NCBI RefSeq assembly: GCF_029945685.1
Contig: NZ_JAQSDA010000008.1
Span: 211,382 to 275,381 of the forward strand
Direction: 5' to 3'
DNA length: 64,000 bases
From: Polaromonas sp.
GTDB lineage: Bacteria > Pseudomonadota > Gammaproteobacteria > Burkholderiales > Burkholderiaceae_C
Positions 28,348 through 37,634 of the stretch are shown here, one piece after another. A program made the position numbers and the translations under genes. The stretch's first letter is position 1. Every line of letters starts with the position of its first letter. Below the pieces are notes generated by a model. That model made no database searches and was not told the DNA's origin. It was given only the letters and a program-made list of their open reading frames with translations.

Positions 28348-28379
28348 GGAGCTCTCCGTAAGAAGGGGAACGGGAAGAA

Positions 28380-28586
28380 TCAGAGACGCGCGGTCTGGTA
28401 GTAGCGCTTGACGTGATCAGACAGGCTGTAGCCTCCGCCTTTTTCCGGCGCAGGCTTGGGTTCCTGCAGGGCCGCCTCGGGCGCTTGCATCCCGGGCAGG
28501 GCGACCGCCACGGCGGCAACGGCGCCGGTGGCGGCAGCACCGAAGAAGAAACCCCGGCGTGAAGGTTTTGGCTGGCTGTCCTGCAT
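28380..28586 (-). CDS. Formate dehydrogenase-region Tat-target protein (FdhX-like)
   Basis: A 68-residue protein with a twin-arginine signal (SRRGFFFGAAATGAVAAVAV) and a short tail ending in YSLSDHVKRYYQTARL. This matches the small 'formate dehydrogenase region TAT target' family found beside membrane formate dehydrogenases. Its role may be in maturation or export of the alpha subunit but is not established. The start at 28586 has GGAG upstream; the longer open frame is unsupported. It ends 32 bp before the alpha-subunit start. Confidence 0.88.
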   Translation of the reverse strand: MQDSQPKPSRRGFFFGAAATGAVAAVAVALPGMQAPEAALQEPKPAPEKGGGYSLSDHVKRYYQTARL

Positions 28587-28826
28587 AGTGGTCTCCAAGG
28601 AAGCTTGCTGATATGAACTGGTTTGCATACTTACTGATTTACTTACTTTACGCCAGACCTGAACAGGCGACAACGGTCAGGTCAGGCCAAATGCAACACC
28701 CAAGGGAAAACGATAGGGCATCTTAGTTTTTACCCCGGCTGCACTAATCAGAAAAAAGTGTCGCATTTTGAGAAAAAGCTGCTGCGCGGAGCGCGTGGGG
28801 CCCAGCCTGGCATGGGCCCGGCCTGC
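28587..28826 (-). promoter_or_regulatory. 240-bp intergenic segment, likely internal promoter region
   Basis: This is the largest gap within the formate cluster, which makes a promoter for the fdhX-alpha-beta-gamma genes plausible. It is more AT-rich than its surroundings and contains two TACTTACT direct repeats around GATT (28628-28647). I see no terminator and no confident -10/-35 or sigma-54 box. Confidence 0.35.
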
Positions 28827-29447
28827 TCAGGCCAGCATGTCGAAGCCCTGGGTTTCAACGCTGAGAAAAGTGTGTGTAAAACCGGCCAGACTGCGGTAGA
28901 AGTCCGCCCTCGGATGGGCACTGACCACATCGCACAGGGTGGTGGCCCAGGGCTGCAGATGACGTGCGAAAAACTCGCGCTGACGCGTCAGGTTGGCAAC
29001 CGCCACATCGTCCCCCGCAATCAGGTAACGCATCACCTCGCACAGATAGGCGATATGGTCTTCGGTTTCGGGCATGGTTTCGTCACGCGCCAGACCCAGA
29101 GCTTCCAGATCGGTGCGAAGCGCCGCCAGCGGCTTCTCGTTGAGGAACCCACTGAGGTAGTGGGATCCGAACAGGTAGACCTCGGGTTTGCCGACGCCAC
29201 CAAACAGCGCTTCGTATTCCCGGGCAATTTCCCCGCCGGGCAACCGGCGGGCAGCACCGACGAGTTCAGACCACGAGGCTTCCAGCAAGGCACCGGCAGC
29301 AGGCGCTTCGGTCACGGCCACCCGCAGGTTGTCGAGCAGGGCAGCCGGCGGTGGCGCGTAATACAGCGCTGCCAGCAGTCCATAAACTTCGGCGCGGGCG
29401 GTTTCTTCGTCGAGGGTGGACGCTACGAGTTGGGCGGGCTGGGTCAT
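28827..29447 (-). CDS. TorD/DmsD-family chaperone for formate dehydrogenase
   Basis: A 206-residue all-helical cytosolic protein of the TorD family. These chaperones bind Tat signals of molybdoenzymes and hold them until the cofactor is inserted. Family features include REYEALFGG, PEVYLFGSHYLSGFLNEKP and ETEDHIAYLCEVMRYLIAGD (the ExxDH-like segment). Its likely client is the Tat-exported alpha subunit encoded two genes downstream. It starts 5 bp after the 4Fe-4S protein stop. Confidence 0.9.
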   Translation of the reverse strand: MTQPAQLVASTLDEETARAEVYGLLAALYYAPPPAALLDNLRVAVTEAPAAGALLEASWSELVGAARRLPGGEIAREYEALFGGVGKPEVYLFGSHYLSGFLNEKPLAALRTDLEALGLARDETMPETEDHIAYLCEVMRYLIAGDDVAVANLTRQREFFARHLQPWATTLCDVVSAHPRADFYRSLAGFTHTFLSVETQGFDMLA

Positions 29448-29452
29448 GGGTT

Positions 29453-31540
29453 TTAGCGAATGTCGGTGATCTTGATTTCGTTGTCGGCGGAGTAGATGTC
29501 AATCACGCGGCAGTCGCTGCACATTTTCAGGCGTTCAGCTGCCGCTCCCTGGAACATGGCATGTCCGGCCAGCTTGCCCAGCATGGACTCGATCGCCTTG
29601 AGCGTGCCGAAGGGCTTGCTGCAGCGTATGCACTGGTAGGGCTGGCTCTCATTGAGCACACGCGCCTCCTTGCGCTGCGGCGTGAGCAGCAGGCGCGGCT
29701 GCAGGGTGATGGCGTTTTCCGGACAGGTTGTCGCGCACAGGCCGCATTGCACGCAGTTTTTCTCGATGAATTTAAGCTGCGGCCGCTCCGGGTTGTCCTG
29801 CAGTGCACTGGCCGGACAGGCGCTGACGCAGCTCAGGCACAGCGTGCAGGCATCCCTGTTGATGACCAGGGTGCCCAGCGGCGAACCGGCGGCCGGCAGC
29901 GCAATCGCCTCGGGCCTGGCCGTGGCCTGCGTCATCAGGTGATCCAGCGCCAGCTCCAGGGTGGCACGTTTGTCGGCCTGCACGGCAAATCCAGCCGCCT
30001 GGCCGACGCCCTGGGCCGGCGCCGCCTGCAGCTGGGCGTCGAGCGTGGCCAGGTCGCGCGCGTCCCTGGCGTCGAGAATACGGAAGTGTTCCCCCTGGTA
30101 ACCGAGGCCGCCCAGGATGGCCTGTGCCACGTCCATCTGCTCGCGTACCGCTTCACGGTACTGGGGCGCTTCCTCGTGCGTCATCAGGACCCACACCTGG
30201 GAAGCGCCATGGGCGATGGCCGAGAGCCACAACTCCAGTCCCACCGAGACGGTGTGCCACAAGGCCAGCGGCAAAACGCGCGCCGGCACGCCATGCGTGG
30301 CCGGATCGAGCCGCGCCATGCGGCCCAGGTCACCCAACAGCCGGGTGCCCGCTTCCTGGCTGTGCAGCAGCAGGGCCGCCTGCTTGCCGCCCGCACGCGC
30401 ATACGTGCCCAGCAGGGTCTTGATCTTCGCGCCCTGCTCCCCGGGACGCGGGTAGGCAAAGGTCAGTGCCCCGCTCGGACACACCGTGGTGCAGGCACCG
30501 CAGCCCACACACAGATTGGGATTCACAACGATTTGCTGTCGGTCACGCTGGCTGCTGATCGCCGAGGCCGAGCAGACGTCGATACAGGCGGTGCAGCCGG
30601 TTTTTTCATTGCGGCTGTGGGCACAGAGTTTTTGCTTGTAGTTGAAGAACTTCGGCTTTTCGAACTCACCCACCAGCGAGCGCAGTTGCAGCAACGTGCT
30701 GGTGTCCTGGCCATCCCAGCGGAAATACCCCTGAGGCAAGGCATGTTGCGTGAAGGCCGGGGTGACACGCAGGTCCAGCACCAGATCGAATTTTTCGCTC
30801 AAAGCCTCGGGTGCGCGGCCGAAATCGATTGCCCCGGCCACACCGCACGCTTTCACGCAGGCCCGGTGCGACTTGCACAGGGCGTTGTCGATCTGGTAGT
30901 CGAAACCGATGGCGCCTTCGGGGCAGGCCGCCAGACAGGCATTGCAGCGGGTGCACAGGTCGAGGTCGATCGCGTTGTTGCGCTGCCAATGGAGCTCGAA
31001 AGCGCCCAGCCAGCCGGTCAGGCGCTGGATCTTGCCGGCCAGCACCGGATAACGCCGCTCCTGCAGACCGCCGTCCCGGCCCGTTCCCAGACTGAACAGC
31101 GTCACGTCCAGCGCGTCTGACAGCAAGCCGGCGGCACGCTCGGCCGCATCGAGCTCACCGATGATGAGCACACGACCGGCGCTTTTGTAGGTCACGGTGG
31201 CCACGGGCTCGGCATCCGGCAGATGGGCGACCGCAAGCAAGGCGGCAATCTTGGGGCTGGCCTGCGCAGCGTCCCGGCTCCAGCCGCCGGTTTCACGGAT
31301 GTTGACGAACTTGATAACCGACGTAGCGCCCTCGGTCTGCTGGGCCAGTTCCGCAAACAACCGGCTCTCCTGGGTGCAAGCCACCACCACGTCGTCGCCG
31401 GACTGAACCGCCTTCTGGAAGGCGCCGGCTTCGCGGCGGCACAGCGCCGAATGCAGGGTCAGTTTTTCGTCAAGTGCCGTGCCCAGCGTCTGGGGCTGGA
31501 GCGGCATGGTCTGGTTGCAGTCGCAGATCAGTGTGGGCAT
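29453..31540 (-). CDS. Multi-cluster 4Fe-4S ferredoxin-like protein of the fdh accessory set
   Basis: A 695-residue cytosolic iron-sulfur protein. Cysteine motifs in order are CTRCNACLAACPEGA (about residue 200), CKSHRACVKACG, CTACIDVCSASA, CVGCGACTTVCPSGA (near 340), a central cysteine-poor domain (about 370-560), CTLCLSCVSACPAS, CVQCGLCATTCPEN, and C-terminal CIRC and CSDCR pairs. Such proteins occur beside DUF3305, DUF3306 and TorD genes in proteobacterial formate dehydrogenase clusters. An electron-transfer or maturation role is inferred. The start at 31540 (MPTLICDCNQ) was chosen because the upstream part of the frame lies inside the DUF3306 gene. The two genes overlap by 71 nt, and the Shine-Dalgarno is weak. 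Confidence 0.88.
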   Translation of the reverse strand: MPTLICDCNQTMPLQPQTLGTALDEKLTLHSALCRREAGAFQKAVQSGDDVVVACTQESRLFAELAQQTEGATSVIKFVNIRETGGWSRDAAQASPKIAALLAVAHLPDAEPVATVTYKSAGRVLIIGELDAAERAAGLLSDALDVTLFSLGTGRDGGLQERRYPVLAGKIQRLTGWLGAFELHWQRNNAIDLDLCTRCNACLAACPEGAIGFDYQIDNALCKSHRACVKACGVAGAIDFGRAPEALSEKFDLVLDLRVTPAFTQHALPQGYFRWDGQDTSTLLQLRSLVGEFEKPKFFNYKQKLCAHSRNEKTGCTACIDVCSASAISSQRDRQQIVVNPNLCVGCGACTTVCPSGALTFAYPRPGEQGAKIKTLLGTYARAGGKQAALLLHSQEAGTRLLGDLGRMARLDPATHGVPARVLPLALWHTVSVGLELWLSAIAHGASQVWVLMTHEEAPQYREAVREQMDVAQAILGGLGYQGEHFRILDARDARDLATLDAQLQAAPAQGVGQAAGFAVQADKRATLELALDHLMTQATARPEAIALPAAGSPLGTLVINRDACTLCLSCVSACPASALQDNPERPQLKFIEKNCVQCGLCATTCPENAITLQPRLLLTPQRKEARVLNESQPYQCIRCSKPFGTLKAIESMLGKLAGHAMFQGAAAERLKMCSDCRVIDIYSADNEIKITDIR

Positions 31541-32150
31541 GGTTTTCTTGGCTGGCGCCGGAGCCAGGCTGCGGCTCGGGTTGGCTGGAATGTTCTGGCG
31601 AAATGGCTGGATCGGGTAGGGGCAGCCCTTCCTGGGACTGTGCCACGGTTTCATCTTTGGGGTTATTCGCAGTTTCCCGTGGTGTCGTGGCCTGCGCCGC
31701 CTTCCCGCCCTCTTTCTCTTCATCCTCAAACAGATTGAGGAACTTGGCGCTCGCCATCTGCCGGAGCATGGACTCGGGAATGGGATCGGACTTGGAATAG
31801 TCGTCGATGTAGATGTCCAGGCCGTCCATCACATTGAAGTGCGGGTCAGCAAACAGCTTCTTCATCGCGGCATTACGCACTTCGGGTCCGACATCACCGG
31901 CCATGAAGGGCTTGAAATCGGAATCCCGCGTCAACAGCTGCGCGTCTTCCAGTGTCAGCAACTTCTTTTCGGGCGGCGCGGCGGCATCGGCCGGGGGCGG
32001 CACCGCTGCCGGGGGAACTGGCGCTCCCGTCCAGGCTGCTGCTACAGGTGTAATGGCGGCAGGCGCCGGTTCGTCGAGCGGCTTGCCCTGCAGGGCGTCC
32101 GTCTTGCGGCGTGCCCACCGGCCCAGGAATCCGGAGGCTTCGTCAGCCAT
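31470..32150 (-). CDS. DUF3306 domain protein
   Basis: A 226-residue protein with an N-terminal MADEASGFLGRWARRKTD motif, a Pro/Ala-rich linker, a conserved core (about 65-140, TRDSDFKPFMAGDVGPEVRN, DIYIDDYSKSDPIP) and an acidic, Pro/Gln-rich tail. This matches DUF3306, a family I know from formate dehydrogenase clusters with no assigned activity. The start at 32150 overlaps the DUF3305 stop by 8 nt. The 3' end overlaps the following iron-sulfur protein gene by 71 nt, so these three genes are likely translated together. Confidence 0.85.
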   Translation of the reverse strand: MADEASGFLGRWARRKTDALQGKPLDEPAPAAITPVAAAWTGAPVPPAAVPPPADAAAPPEKKLLTLEDAQLLTRDSDFKPFMAGDVGPEVRNAAMKKLFADPHFNVMDGLDIYIDDYSKSDPIPESMLRQMASAKFLNLFEDEEKEGGKAAQATTPRETANNPKDETVAQSQEGLPLPDPAISPEHSSQPEPQPGSGASQENHAHTDLRLQPDHAAPAPDAGHGT

Positions 32151-32733
32151 GGCCACCGCCCCCGCCAAACTTCTTGTCGGTGCTCACGCGCGCCGGGTTG
32201 CCAAAACGGTCCTGCAGCGGCTTGAAGCTTTGCGGGCGCTGCCGGCGCTTGGCCTCCAGCACGTAGTGGGCATCGACAAAAGCCTGCACCCACTCGACCA
32301 CATCGCGCGGCGCAGCCACCTGCTCCACGGTTTCCTGCGCGTCCAGCCAGCGCCCGGCGTCGTGGTAACTCAGGGTCACGGTCTGCGGCACAGCCACCGG
32401 TTCGTCGGCCAGCGCCGCCTCTTCCTCCATGCGCCAGACGACCCAGAAGCAGGGCTGGGGCGTGGTGACATTGAGGTAGTAACCTTCGGCGTCGTCGGTG
32501 AACAGTTCCACCTTGAACCCGGGGTGCAGCCAGCGCTCTTCCTGCTCGTCCTTGAGCAGCAGGCGCGGCTGGTCACCAAAATTCTCCTCGTGCGGCACGA
32601 TGTCGGCCAGCGACCAGCGCCAGGGCTGCCAGCGGTTGTCGATGCGCTCGCGGCGCATGACCACGGCCACCGCCACGAAGGGGCGGCGAATGGCCGGATC
32701 GGCACCGGGGAGCTGCAGGACAAATTCAGACAT
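32143..32733 (-). CDS. DUF3305 domain protein
   Basis: A 196-residue cytosolic protein with FVAVAVVMRRERIDNRWQPW and RWSLADIVP near the N-terminus, typical of DUF3305, and a basic Gly-rich C-terminus (KKFGGGGGHG). The family co-occurs with DUF3306 and formate dehydrogenase genes; its function is unknown. The start at 32733 gives family-like length. It starts 47 bp after fdsA. Confidence 0.85.
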   Translation of the reverse strand: MSEFVLQLPGADPAIRRPFVAVAVVMRRERIDNRWQPWRWSLADIVPHEENFGDQPRLLLKDEQEERWLHPGFKVELFTDDAEGYYLNVTTPQPCFWVVWRMEEEAALADEPVAVPQTVTLSYHDAGRWLDAQETVEQVAAPRDVVEWVQAFVDAHYVLEAKRRQRPQSFKPLQDRFGNPARVSTDKKFGGGGGHG

Positions 32734-32780
32734 GCCCGCAGTGTACGGTGGTCTGTATTCCCTGTTTCCGTGCTGCTTTT

Positions 32781-35672
32781 TTATCTGCCCCCGCTTGGAA
32801 TGCCGTCCATCGCGTTGACGCCATAACCGGGAATCAACGCGGGCTGCCCACCCCGCCGGATCGCCACAGCGCAATACTTGAACTCGGGAATTTTTCCGAA
32901 CGGGTCCAGGGCGGCATTGGTCATCAGGTTGGCTGCTGCCTCGTAATAGGCAAAGGGAATGAACACCGCACCCTGGGGCGTGCCGTCATCGCGCCGCACA
33001 TGGATGGCCACGCTGCCGCGGCGCGACTGCACCGTGATCACGTCGCCCGCCACCAGTCCGAAAGCACTCAGGTCTGCCCCGCACATGGACGCCGTGGCCA
33101 TGGGCTCGATCGCGTCCAGCACTGTCGCGCGCCGCGTCATGCTGCCGGTATGCCAGTGCTCCAGCTGGCGGCCGGTGATGAGCACAAACGGGTAGTCGGC
33201 GTCAGGCCGCTCGTCCGCGGGAATGATGTCTGCCGGCACCAGGTGCACACGTCCGTCCTGGGTGGCAAAACGGTCGATGAACACCGTGGGCGCGCCGGGG
33301 TCGTCCGCACTCAGGCAGGGGTAAGTCACGCTGGATTCACGCTCCAGCCGCTCCCAGGTGATGCCGGAGATCGCAGCATGCATGGCCTGGCGCATCTCCT
33401 CGTAGACTGCGGCCACGCCGTCGTGCTCTCCTTTGTAGTCCCAGTGAAGCCCCATGCGGCTGGCAAGTTGCTGGATGATCCAAAGATCGGGTTTTGCTTC
33501 ACCGGGCGGCTCGATAGCCTGCTTGCCCATCTGCACCATGCGGTCGGTATTGCTGACCGTTCCCGTTTTTTCAGGCCACGCGGTCGCCGGCAGCACGACA
33601 TCAGCGAGCCAGGCGGTTTCGGTCATGAAAATGTCCTGCACCACCAGGTGCGACAGGCTGGCCAGCGCGTGCCGCGCATGGTTCAAATCCGGATCACTCA
33701 TGGCCGGGTTTTCGCCCATGATGTACATGCCGCGTATCTTGTGCGGGTCGCTCTCGGGCGCCAGTGCCTTGTGCATGATTTCAACCACGGTGTAACCGGG
33801 TTTCTCATCGAGTTTCGTGTTCCAGAAATTCTCGAACCACTGATGTGCGGCGGTGTTGTCCACACGCTGGTAATTGGGGAACATCATCGGGATCAGGCCC
33901 GCGTCGCTGGCGCCCTGCACGTTGTTCTGGCCGCGCAAGGGGTGCAGGCCGGAGCCGGGTTTACCGATCTGACCGGTAACGGTGCTCAACGCAATCAGGC
34001 AGCGTGCGTTGTCGGTGCCATGCACGTGCTGGCTGATACCCATGCCCCACAAAATCATTGCGCCTTTGGCCTTGGCAAATTCGCGCGCCACCTCGCGCAG
34101 CGTTTCTGCCGGAATGCCGCAGACCGGTGCCATCGCCTCGGGGCTGTAGGCCTTCACGTTTTCCCGCAGCGCCTCGTAGTTGCCGACGCGGTCGCGGATG
34201 AACGCCTGGTCCGTCAGGCCCTCCTCGATCACGGTGTGGATCAGCGCATTGAGCATCGCTACATCGGTGTCAGCCCTGAACTGCAGGGTGCGCCAGGCGT
34301 GCTTGCCGATGTCGGTGATGCGCGGGTCGGCCAGCACGATCTTGGCGCCCCGCTTGGCGGCATTTTTCATCCAGGTCGCAGCCACCGGATGGTTGGCAGT
34401 CGGATTGGAGCCGATCACAAAAATCATGCCGGCGTGCTCAACGTCGTTGACCTGGTTGCTCACCGCGCCCGAGCCCACCCCTTCGAGCAGAGCCGCCACA
34501 CTGGACGCGTGGCACAGGCGTGTGCAGTGGTCCACGTTGTTGCTGCCAAAGCCCGTCCTCACCAGCTTCTGGAACAGGTAGGCCTCCTCGTTGCTGCCTT
34601 TGGCCGAGCCGAAGCCGGCCAGCGCCTTTTTGCCATGGGTGTCGCGCAAGGACCGGAGGCTGTCTCCGCTCAACGCCAAGGCCTCTTCCCACGTCGCTTC
34701 GCGGAACACTTCGGACCAGTCCGCCGTATTGCGATTGAGTTTTTCCAATGCTTGCGGGTCTTTGCCAACCCCCGCCTTGCGAATCAGGGGCCTGGTCAGG
34801 CGCTGCGGGCTGTGCGCGTAGTCAAACCCGAAACGCCCCTTCACGCACAGGCGGCTGTGGTTGGCCGGGCCATCGCGGCCATCGACACTGAGGATGACGT
34901 TGTCCCTGACGTTGTAGGTGATCAGGCAGCCCACACCGCAAAACGGACAAACCGAATCAACCTTTTTATCGACGATCTGGCTTCCGATCCGGGTTTTGGG
35001 CATGAGTGCCCCGGTGGGGCAGGCCTGCACACATTCGCCGCAAGCCACGCAGGTGCTGTCGCCCATGGGGTCGTCCAGGTCAAACACGATCTCGCTGTGC
35101 GAACCACGCATGGCGTAGCCGATCACGTCGTTGACCTGCTCCTCACGGCAGGCGGTCACGCAGCGCTTGCACTGAATGCAGGCATCGAGGTTGACGGCCA
35201 TGGCGGGGTGCGACACGTCGGCTTTGGGCTGCTCGCGACGCAGTGCTTTCAGCTCCGGACGCACCGTGACGTCCATGCGGGCCGCCCAGTCGCTCAGCTC
35301 GCCGTGCTGCTGCGACTCGTCTTTTTCATTCCACTTGTAGCCGGTGTCAGGCATGTCGGAAAGCAGCATCTCCAGCACCATCTTCCGGCTTTTGACAGCG
35401 CGTTCGCTGTTGGCCTGCACTTCCATACCAGCTGTTGCATTGCGGCAGCAGCTGGGCGCCAGCGTGCGCTCGCCCTTGACCTCGACGACGCAGGCGCGGC
35501 AATTGCCGTCGGGCCGATAGCCGTCCTTGTAGCAAAGATGGGGAATCTCCACGCCATGGCGTTTGGCGGCCTTGAAAATGGTCTCGCCCTCCCAGGCGCG
35601 GATGGTATTGCCGTCCAGCTTGAACTCGACGGTCTGCGGCAGCACTTCGACCAGTTTGGCGGGTGCGTTCAT
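32781..35672 (-). CDS. fdsA: NAD-linked formate dehydrogenase alpha subunit (FdsA-type)
   Basis: The 963-residue cytosolic catalytic subunit oxidises formate and feeds electrons to the FdsGB diaphorase to make NADH. From the N-terminus there is a 2Fe-2S domain (Cys47, Cys58, Cys61, Cys75/76). Two 4Fe-4S motifs follow (Cys165/168/171/175 and Cys208/211/214/218), then the molybdopterin-domain cluster (Cys242/245/249/276). Cys387 in TRLCHASSVA is the metal ligand. Length and order match Cupriavidus FdsA. Its ATG overlaps the FdsGB stop by 4 nt. There is no Tat signal, confirming a cytosolic location. A separate fdsD gene is not seen. Confidence 0.94.
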   Translation of the reverse strand: MNAPAKLVEVLPQTVEFKLDGNTIRAWEGETIFKAAKRHGVEIPHLCYKDGYRPDGNCRACVVEVKGERTLAPSCCRNATAGMEVQANSERAVKSRKMVLEMLLSDMPDTGYKWNEKDESQQHGELSDWAARMDVTVRPELKALRREQPKADVSHPAMAVNLDACIQCKRCVTACREEQVNDVIGYAMRGSHSEIVFDLDDPMGDSTCVACGECVQACPTGALMPKTRIGSQIVDKKVDSVCPFCGVGCLITYNVRDNVILSVDGRDGPANHSRLCVKGRFGFDYAHSPQRLTRPLIRKAGVGKDPQALEKLNRNTADWSEVFREATWEEALALSGDSLRSLRDTHGKKALAGFGSAKGSNEEAYLFQKLVRTGFGSNNVDHCTRLCHASSVAALLEGVGSGAVSNQVNDVEHAGMIFVIGSNPTANHPVAATWMKNAAKRGAKIVLADPRITDIGKHAWRTLQFRADTDVAMLNALIHTVIEEGLTDQAFIRDRVGNYEALRENVKAYSPEAMAPVCGIPAETLREVAREFAKAKGAMILWGMGISQHVHGTDNARCLIALSTVTGQIGKPGSGLHPLRGQNNVQGASDAGLIPMMFPNYQRVDNTAAHQWFENFWNTKLDEKPGYTVVEIMHKALAPESDPHKIRGMYIMGENPAMSDPDLNHARHALASLSHLVVQDIFMTETAWLADVVLPATAWPEKTGTVSNTDRMVQMGKQAIEPPGEAKPDLWIIQQLASRMGLHWDYKGEHDGVAAVYEEMRQAMHAAISGITWERLERESSVTYPCLSADDPGAPTVFIDRFATQDGRVHLVPADIIPADERPDADYPFVLITGRQLEHWHTGSMTRRATVLDAIEPMATASMCGADLSAFGLVAGDVITVQSRRGSVAIHVRRDDGTPQGAVFIPFAYYEAAANLMTNAALDPFGKIPEFKYCAVAIRRGGQPALIPGYGVNAMDGIPSGGR

Positions 35673-37561
35673 GGGGTCTCTCCATTGATGCGGTGCTCGG
35701 TACCCACGGATTCACCGGGCGAGGGCAACTTGCCCTGCCACGGCGGTTCACCGACTTCAGCAGAAAAATATTTCTGGATGCTGCGTATCGGATTCGGCGC
35801 CGCCTGGCCCAGGCCGCAGATGGACGCGTCGCCCATCACCTGCGCCAGATCTTCCAGCGTCTGCGAGTCCCACACCGGTTCCTGCATCAGCTTCGCGGCC
35901 TTGGCCGTGCCGACGCGGCAAGGCGTGCACTGGCCGCAGCTTTCATGCTCAAAGAAGCGCATGACATTGAGCGCCGCATCGCGGGCGCGGTCATGCTGAC
36001 CCAGCACCATCACTGCGGCAGAGCCGATAAAACAGCCGTGAGGCTGCAGCGTGTCAAAGTCAAGCGGGATGTTGTTCATGCTGGCGGGCAGGATGCCGCC
36101 TGAGGCGCCGCCCGGCAGATAGGCGTACAGCTGGTGCCCGTCGGCCATGCCGCCGCAATATTCATCAATCAGCTCCTGCACCGTGATGCCGGCCGGTGCC
36201 AGCTTGACCCCGGGCTGCTTCACGCGCCCGCTGACGCTGAAAGATCGCAGGCCCTTGCGGCCATGGCGGCCGAAACTGCCAAACCACTGCGGACCTCTTT
36301 CAACAATGTCGCGTACCCAGTACAGGGTTTCAAAGTTGTGCTCCAGCGTGGGCCGTCCGAACAGGCCCACTTCGGCGATGTACGGCGGCCGCATGCGCGG
36401 CTCCCCGCGCTTGCCTTCTATGCTTTCAATCATGGCCGACTCTTCGCCGCAGATATACGCACCTGCACCGCGTCGCAGCTCGATCAGCGGCAGCGGGCAC
36501 GGCGGATTCGCCTGCAGTCTGGCCAGTTCCCTCTGCAGCATGGCGCGGCAATCGTGGTACTCGTCGCGCAGGTAGATGTAGCAGGCCCCGATGCCCACCA
36601 CCTGGGCCGCCACCAGCAGACCCTCGAGGAAGCGATGCGGATCGCGCTCGAGGTAGGTGCGGTCCTTGAAAGTACCGGGCTCGCCTTCGTCGATGTTGAC
36701 CGCCATGACGCGCGGCGCCGGCTGGCCGCGCACAATGCGCCACTTGCGCCCGGCCGGAAAACCCGCACCGCCCAGTCCCCGCAGGCCGGAACCTTCCATC
36801 GCCTGGATGATGGCTTCCGCGTCTTCCTCGCCATTGACGACAGCAGCCGCCAGCGCGTAACCGCCATGGGCGCGGTAGGTGTCGTAGTCGGTGTAGGCCG
36901 GTACATCGCCGCTGGTCAGGACCGGGAGGGATTTTTCGGCATACTCGGCCACTGCAAAATTGATAGCTGGTTGCGCTCGCGGGACAAGGGCCACAAGCCC
37001 ATTTTGTTCATGAATCGCGGCTTTCACAGCATCCAGAGTGGCAAAGGGTACAGCGCGCTGGTGGACGACCGCGGCCGGCGCCTGCTCGCACCGGCCTATG
37101 CAGGGCGCAGGGATGATGCGCACATGGTCGCTGCCCAGTAAACCCGGCAGGCGCGCCAGCAAGTCCTGCGCACCGGCCAGTTCGCAGGCCAGGCCATCGC
37201 ACACACGCACCGTCAGGCCCGGGGCTTTTTCGTCGCCCCTGATCACTTCAAAGTGGTGGTAGAAAGTGGCGACTTCATAGACTTCCGCCATCGGAATATT
37301 CATCTCTCTGGCCAGCGCCACCAGATGGCGGTCATGCAGGCAGCGGTGAACATCGTTGAGTTGGTGCAGATGTTCGATCAGCAAATCCCGGCGATGGCCG
37401 GCTGCGGGCCTGGCGCCAATCAGCGCGCGGACTTCCTCCATCGAGACATCGTCAGCCTGCCGCCCCTTGAGCTTGCTCTTGCGGCGAATGCGCTCGCGCA
37501 TGTCGTCTGCCGTGGCAAGCGCCACAACCTTGACTTCAGACAGCTGACCCGGATGATTCAT
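35669..37561 (-). CDS. fdsB: Fused FdsG-FdsB diaphorase subunit of NAD-linked formate dehydrogenase
   Basis: A 630-residue fusion. Residues 1-180 form a NuoE/FdsG-like thioredoxin-fold 2Fe-2S domain (VCDGLACELAG with Cys121/126, PCIGRCEQAP with Cys154/158). Residues about 220-620 form a NuoF/FdsB-like domain with the FMN/NAD region GLRGLGGAGFPAGRKW, CGEESAMIESIEGKRGEPR and the 4Fe-4S motif SCGQCTPCR (Cys542/545/548). It would reduce NAD+ with electrons from FdsA. In Cupriavidus these are separate genes. Here the joint (residues 185-204) is encoded by a dispersed repeat. The gene order and the 4-nt overlap with fdsA support one enzyme. Confidence 0.93.
   Translation of the reverse strand: MNHPGQLSEVKVVALATADDMRERIRRKSKLKGRQADDVSMEEVRALIGARPAAGHRRDLLIEHLHQLNDVHRCLHDRHLVALAREMNIPMAEVYEVATFYHHFEVIRGDEKAPGLTVRVCDGLACELAGAQDLLARLPGLLGSDHVRIIPAPCIGRCEQAPAAVVHQRAVPFATLDAVKAAIHEQNGLVALVPRAQPAINFAVAEYAEKSLPVLTSGDVPAYTDYDTYRAHGGYALAAAVVNGEEDAEAIIQAMEGSGLRGLGGAGFPAGRKWRIVRGQPAPRVMAVNIDEGEPGTFKDRTYLERDPHRFLEGLLVAAQVVGIGACYIYLRDEYHDCRAMLQRELARLQANPPCPLPLIELRRGAGAYICGEESAMIESIEGKRGEPRMRPPYIAEVGLFGRPTLEHNFETLYWVRDIVERGPQWFGSFGRHGRKGLRSFSVSGRVKQPGVKLAPAGITVQELIDEYCGGMADGHQLYAYLPGGASGGILPASMNNIPLDFDTLQPHGCFIGSAAVMVLGQHDRARDAALNVMRFFEHESCGQCTPCRVGTAKAAKLMQEPVWDSQTLEDLAQVMGDASICGLGQAAPNPIRSIQKYFSAEVGEPPWQGKLPSPGESVGTEHRINGETP
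36951..37009 (-). repeat. Dispersed AATAGCT repeat, copy 4, at the FdsG-FdsB joint
   Basis: The plus strand reads GCAAAATTGATAGCTGGTTG, a GCGCTCGCGG core, then ACAAGGGCCACAAGCCC and ATTTTG, matching the family order. It is translated on the opposite strand as the linker (NGLVALVPRAQPAINFAV) between the two domains. Confidence 0.8.
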
Positions 37562-37634
37562 GTTGGCTTTGACCTGTGGCCGTTCATTTTCTGGAATGCA
37601 CGGCCGGATTGCTTGAAAATAACTGACTGAAAGT

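Noticed and set aside
25792..28401. Plus-strand open frame of 869 codons
   Set aside because: It is antisense to the formate dehydrogenase alpha subunit, which has intact cofactor motifs; no recognisable protein features.
32748..35999. Plus-strand open frame of 1,083 codons
   Set aside because: It is antisense to fdsA and part of fdsB; the real genes overlap by 4 nt and carry all cysteine motifs.
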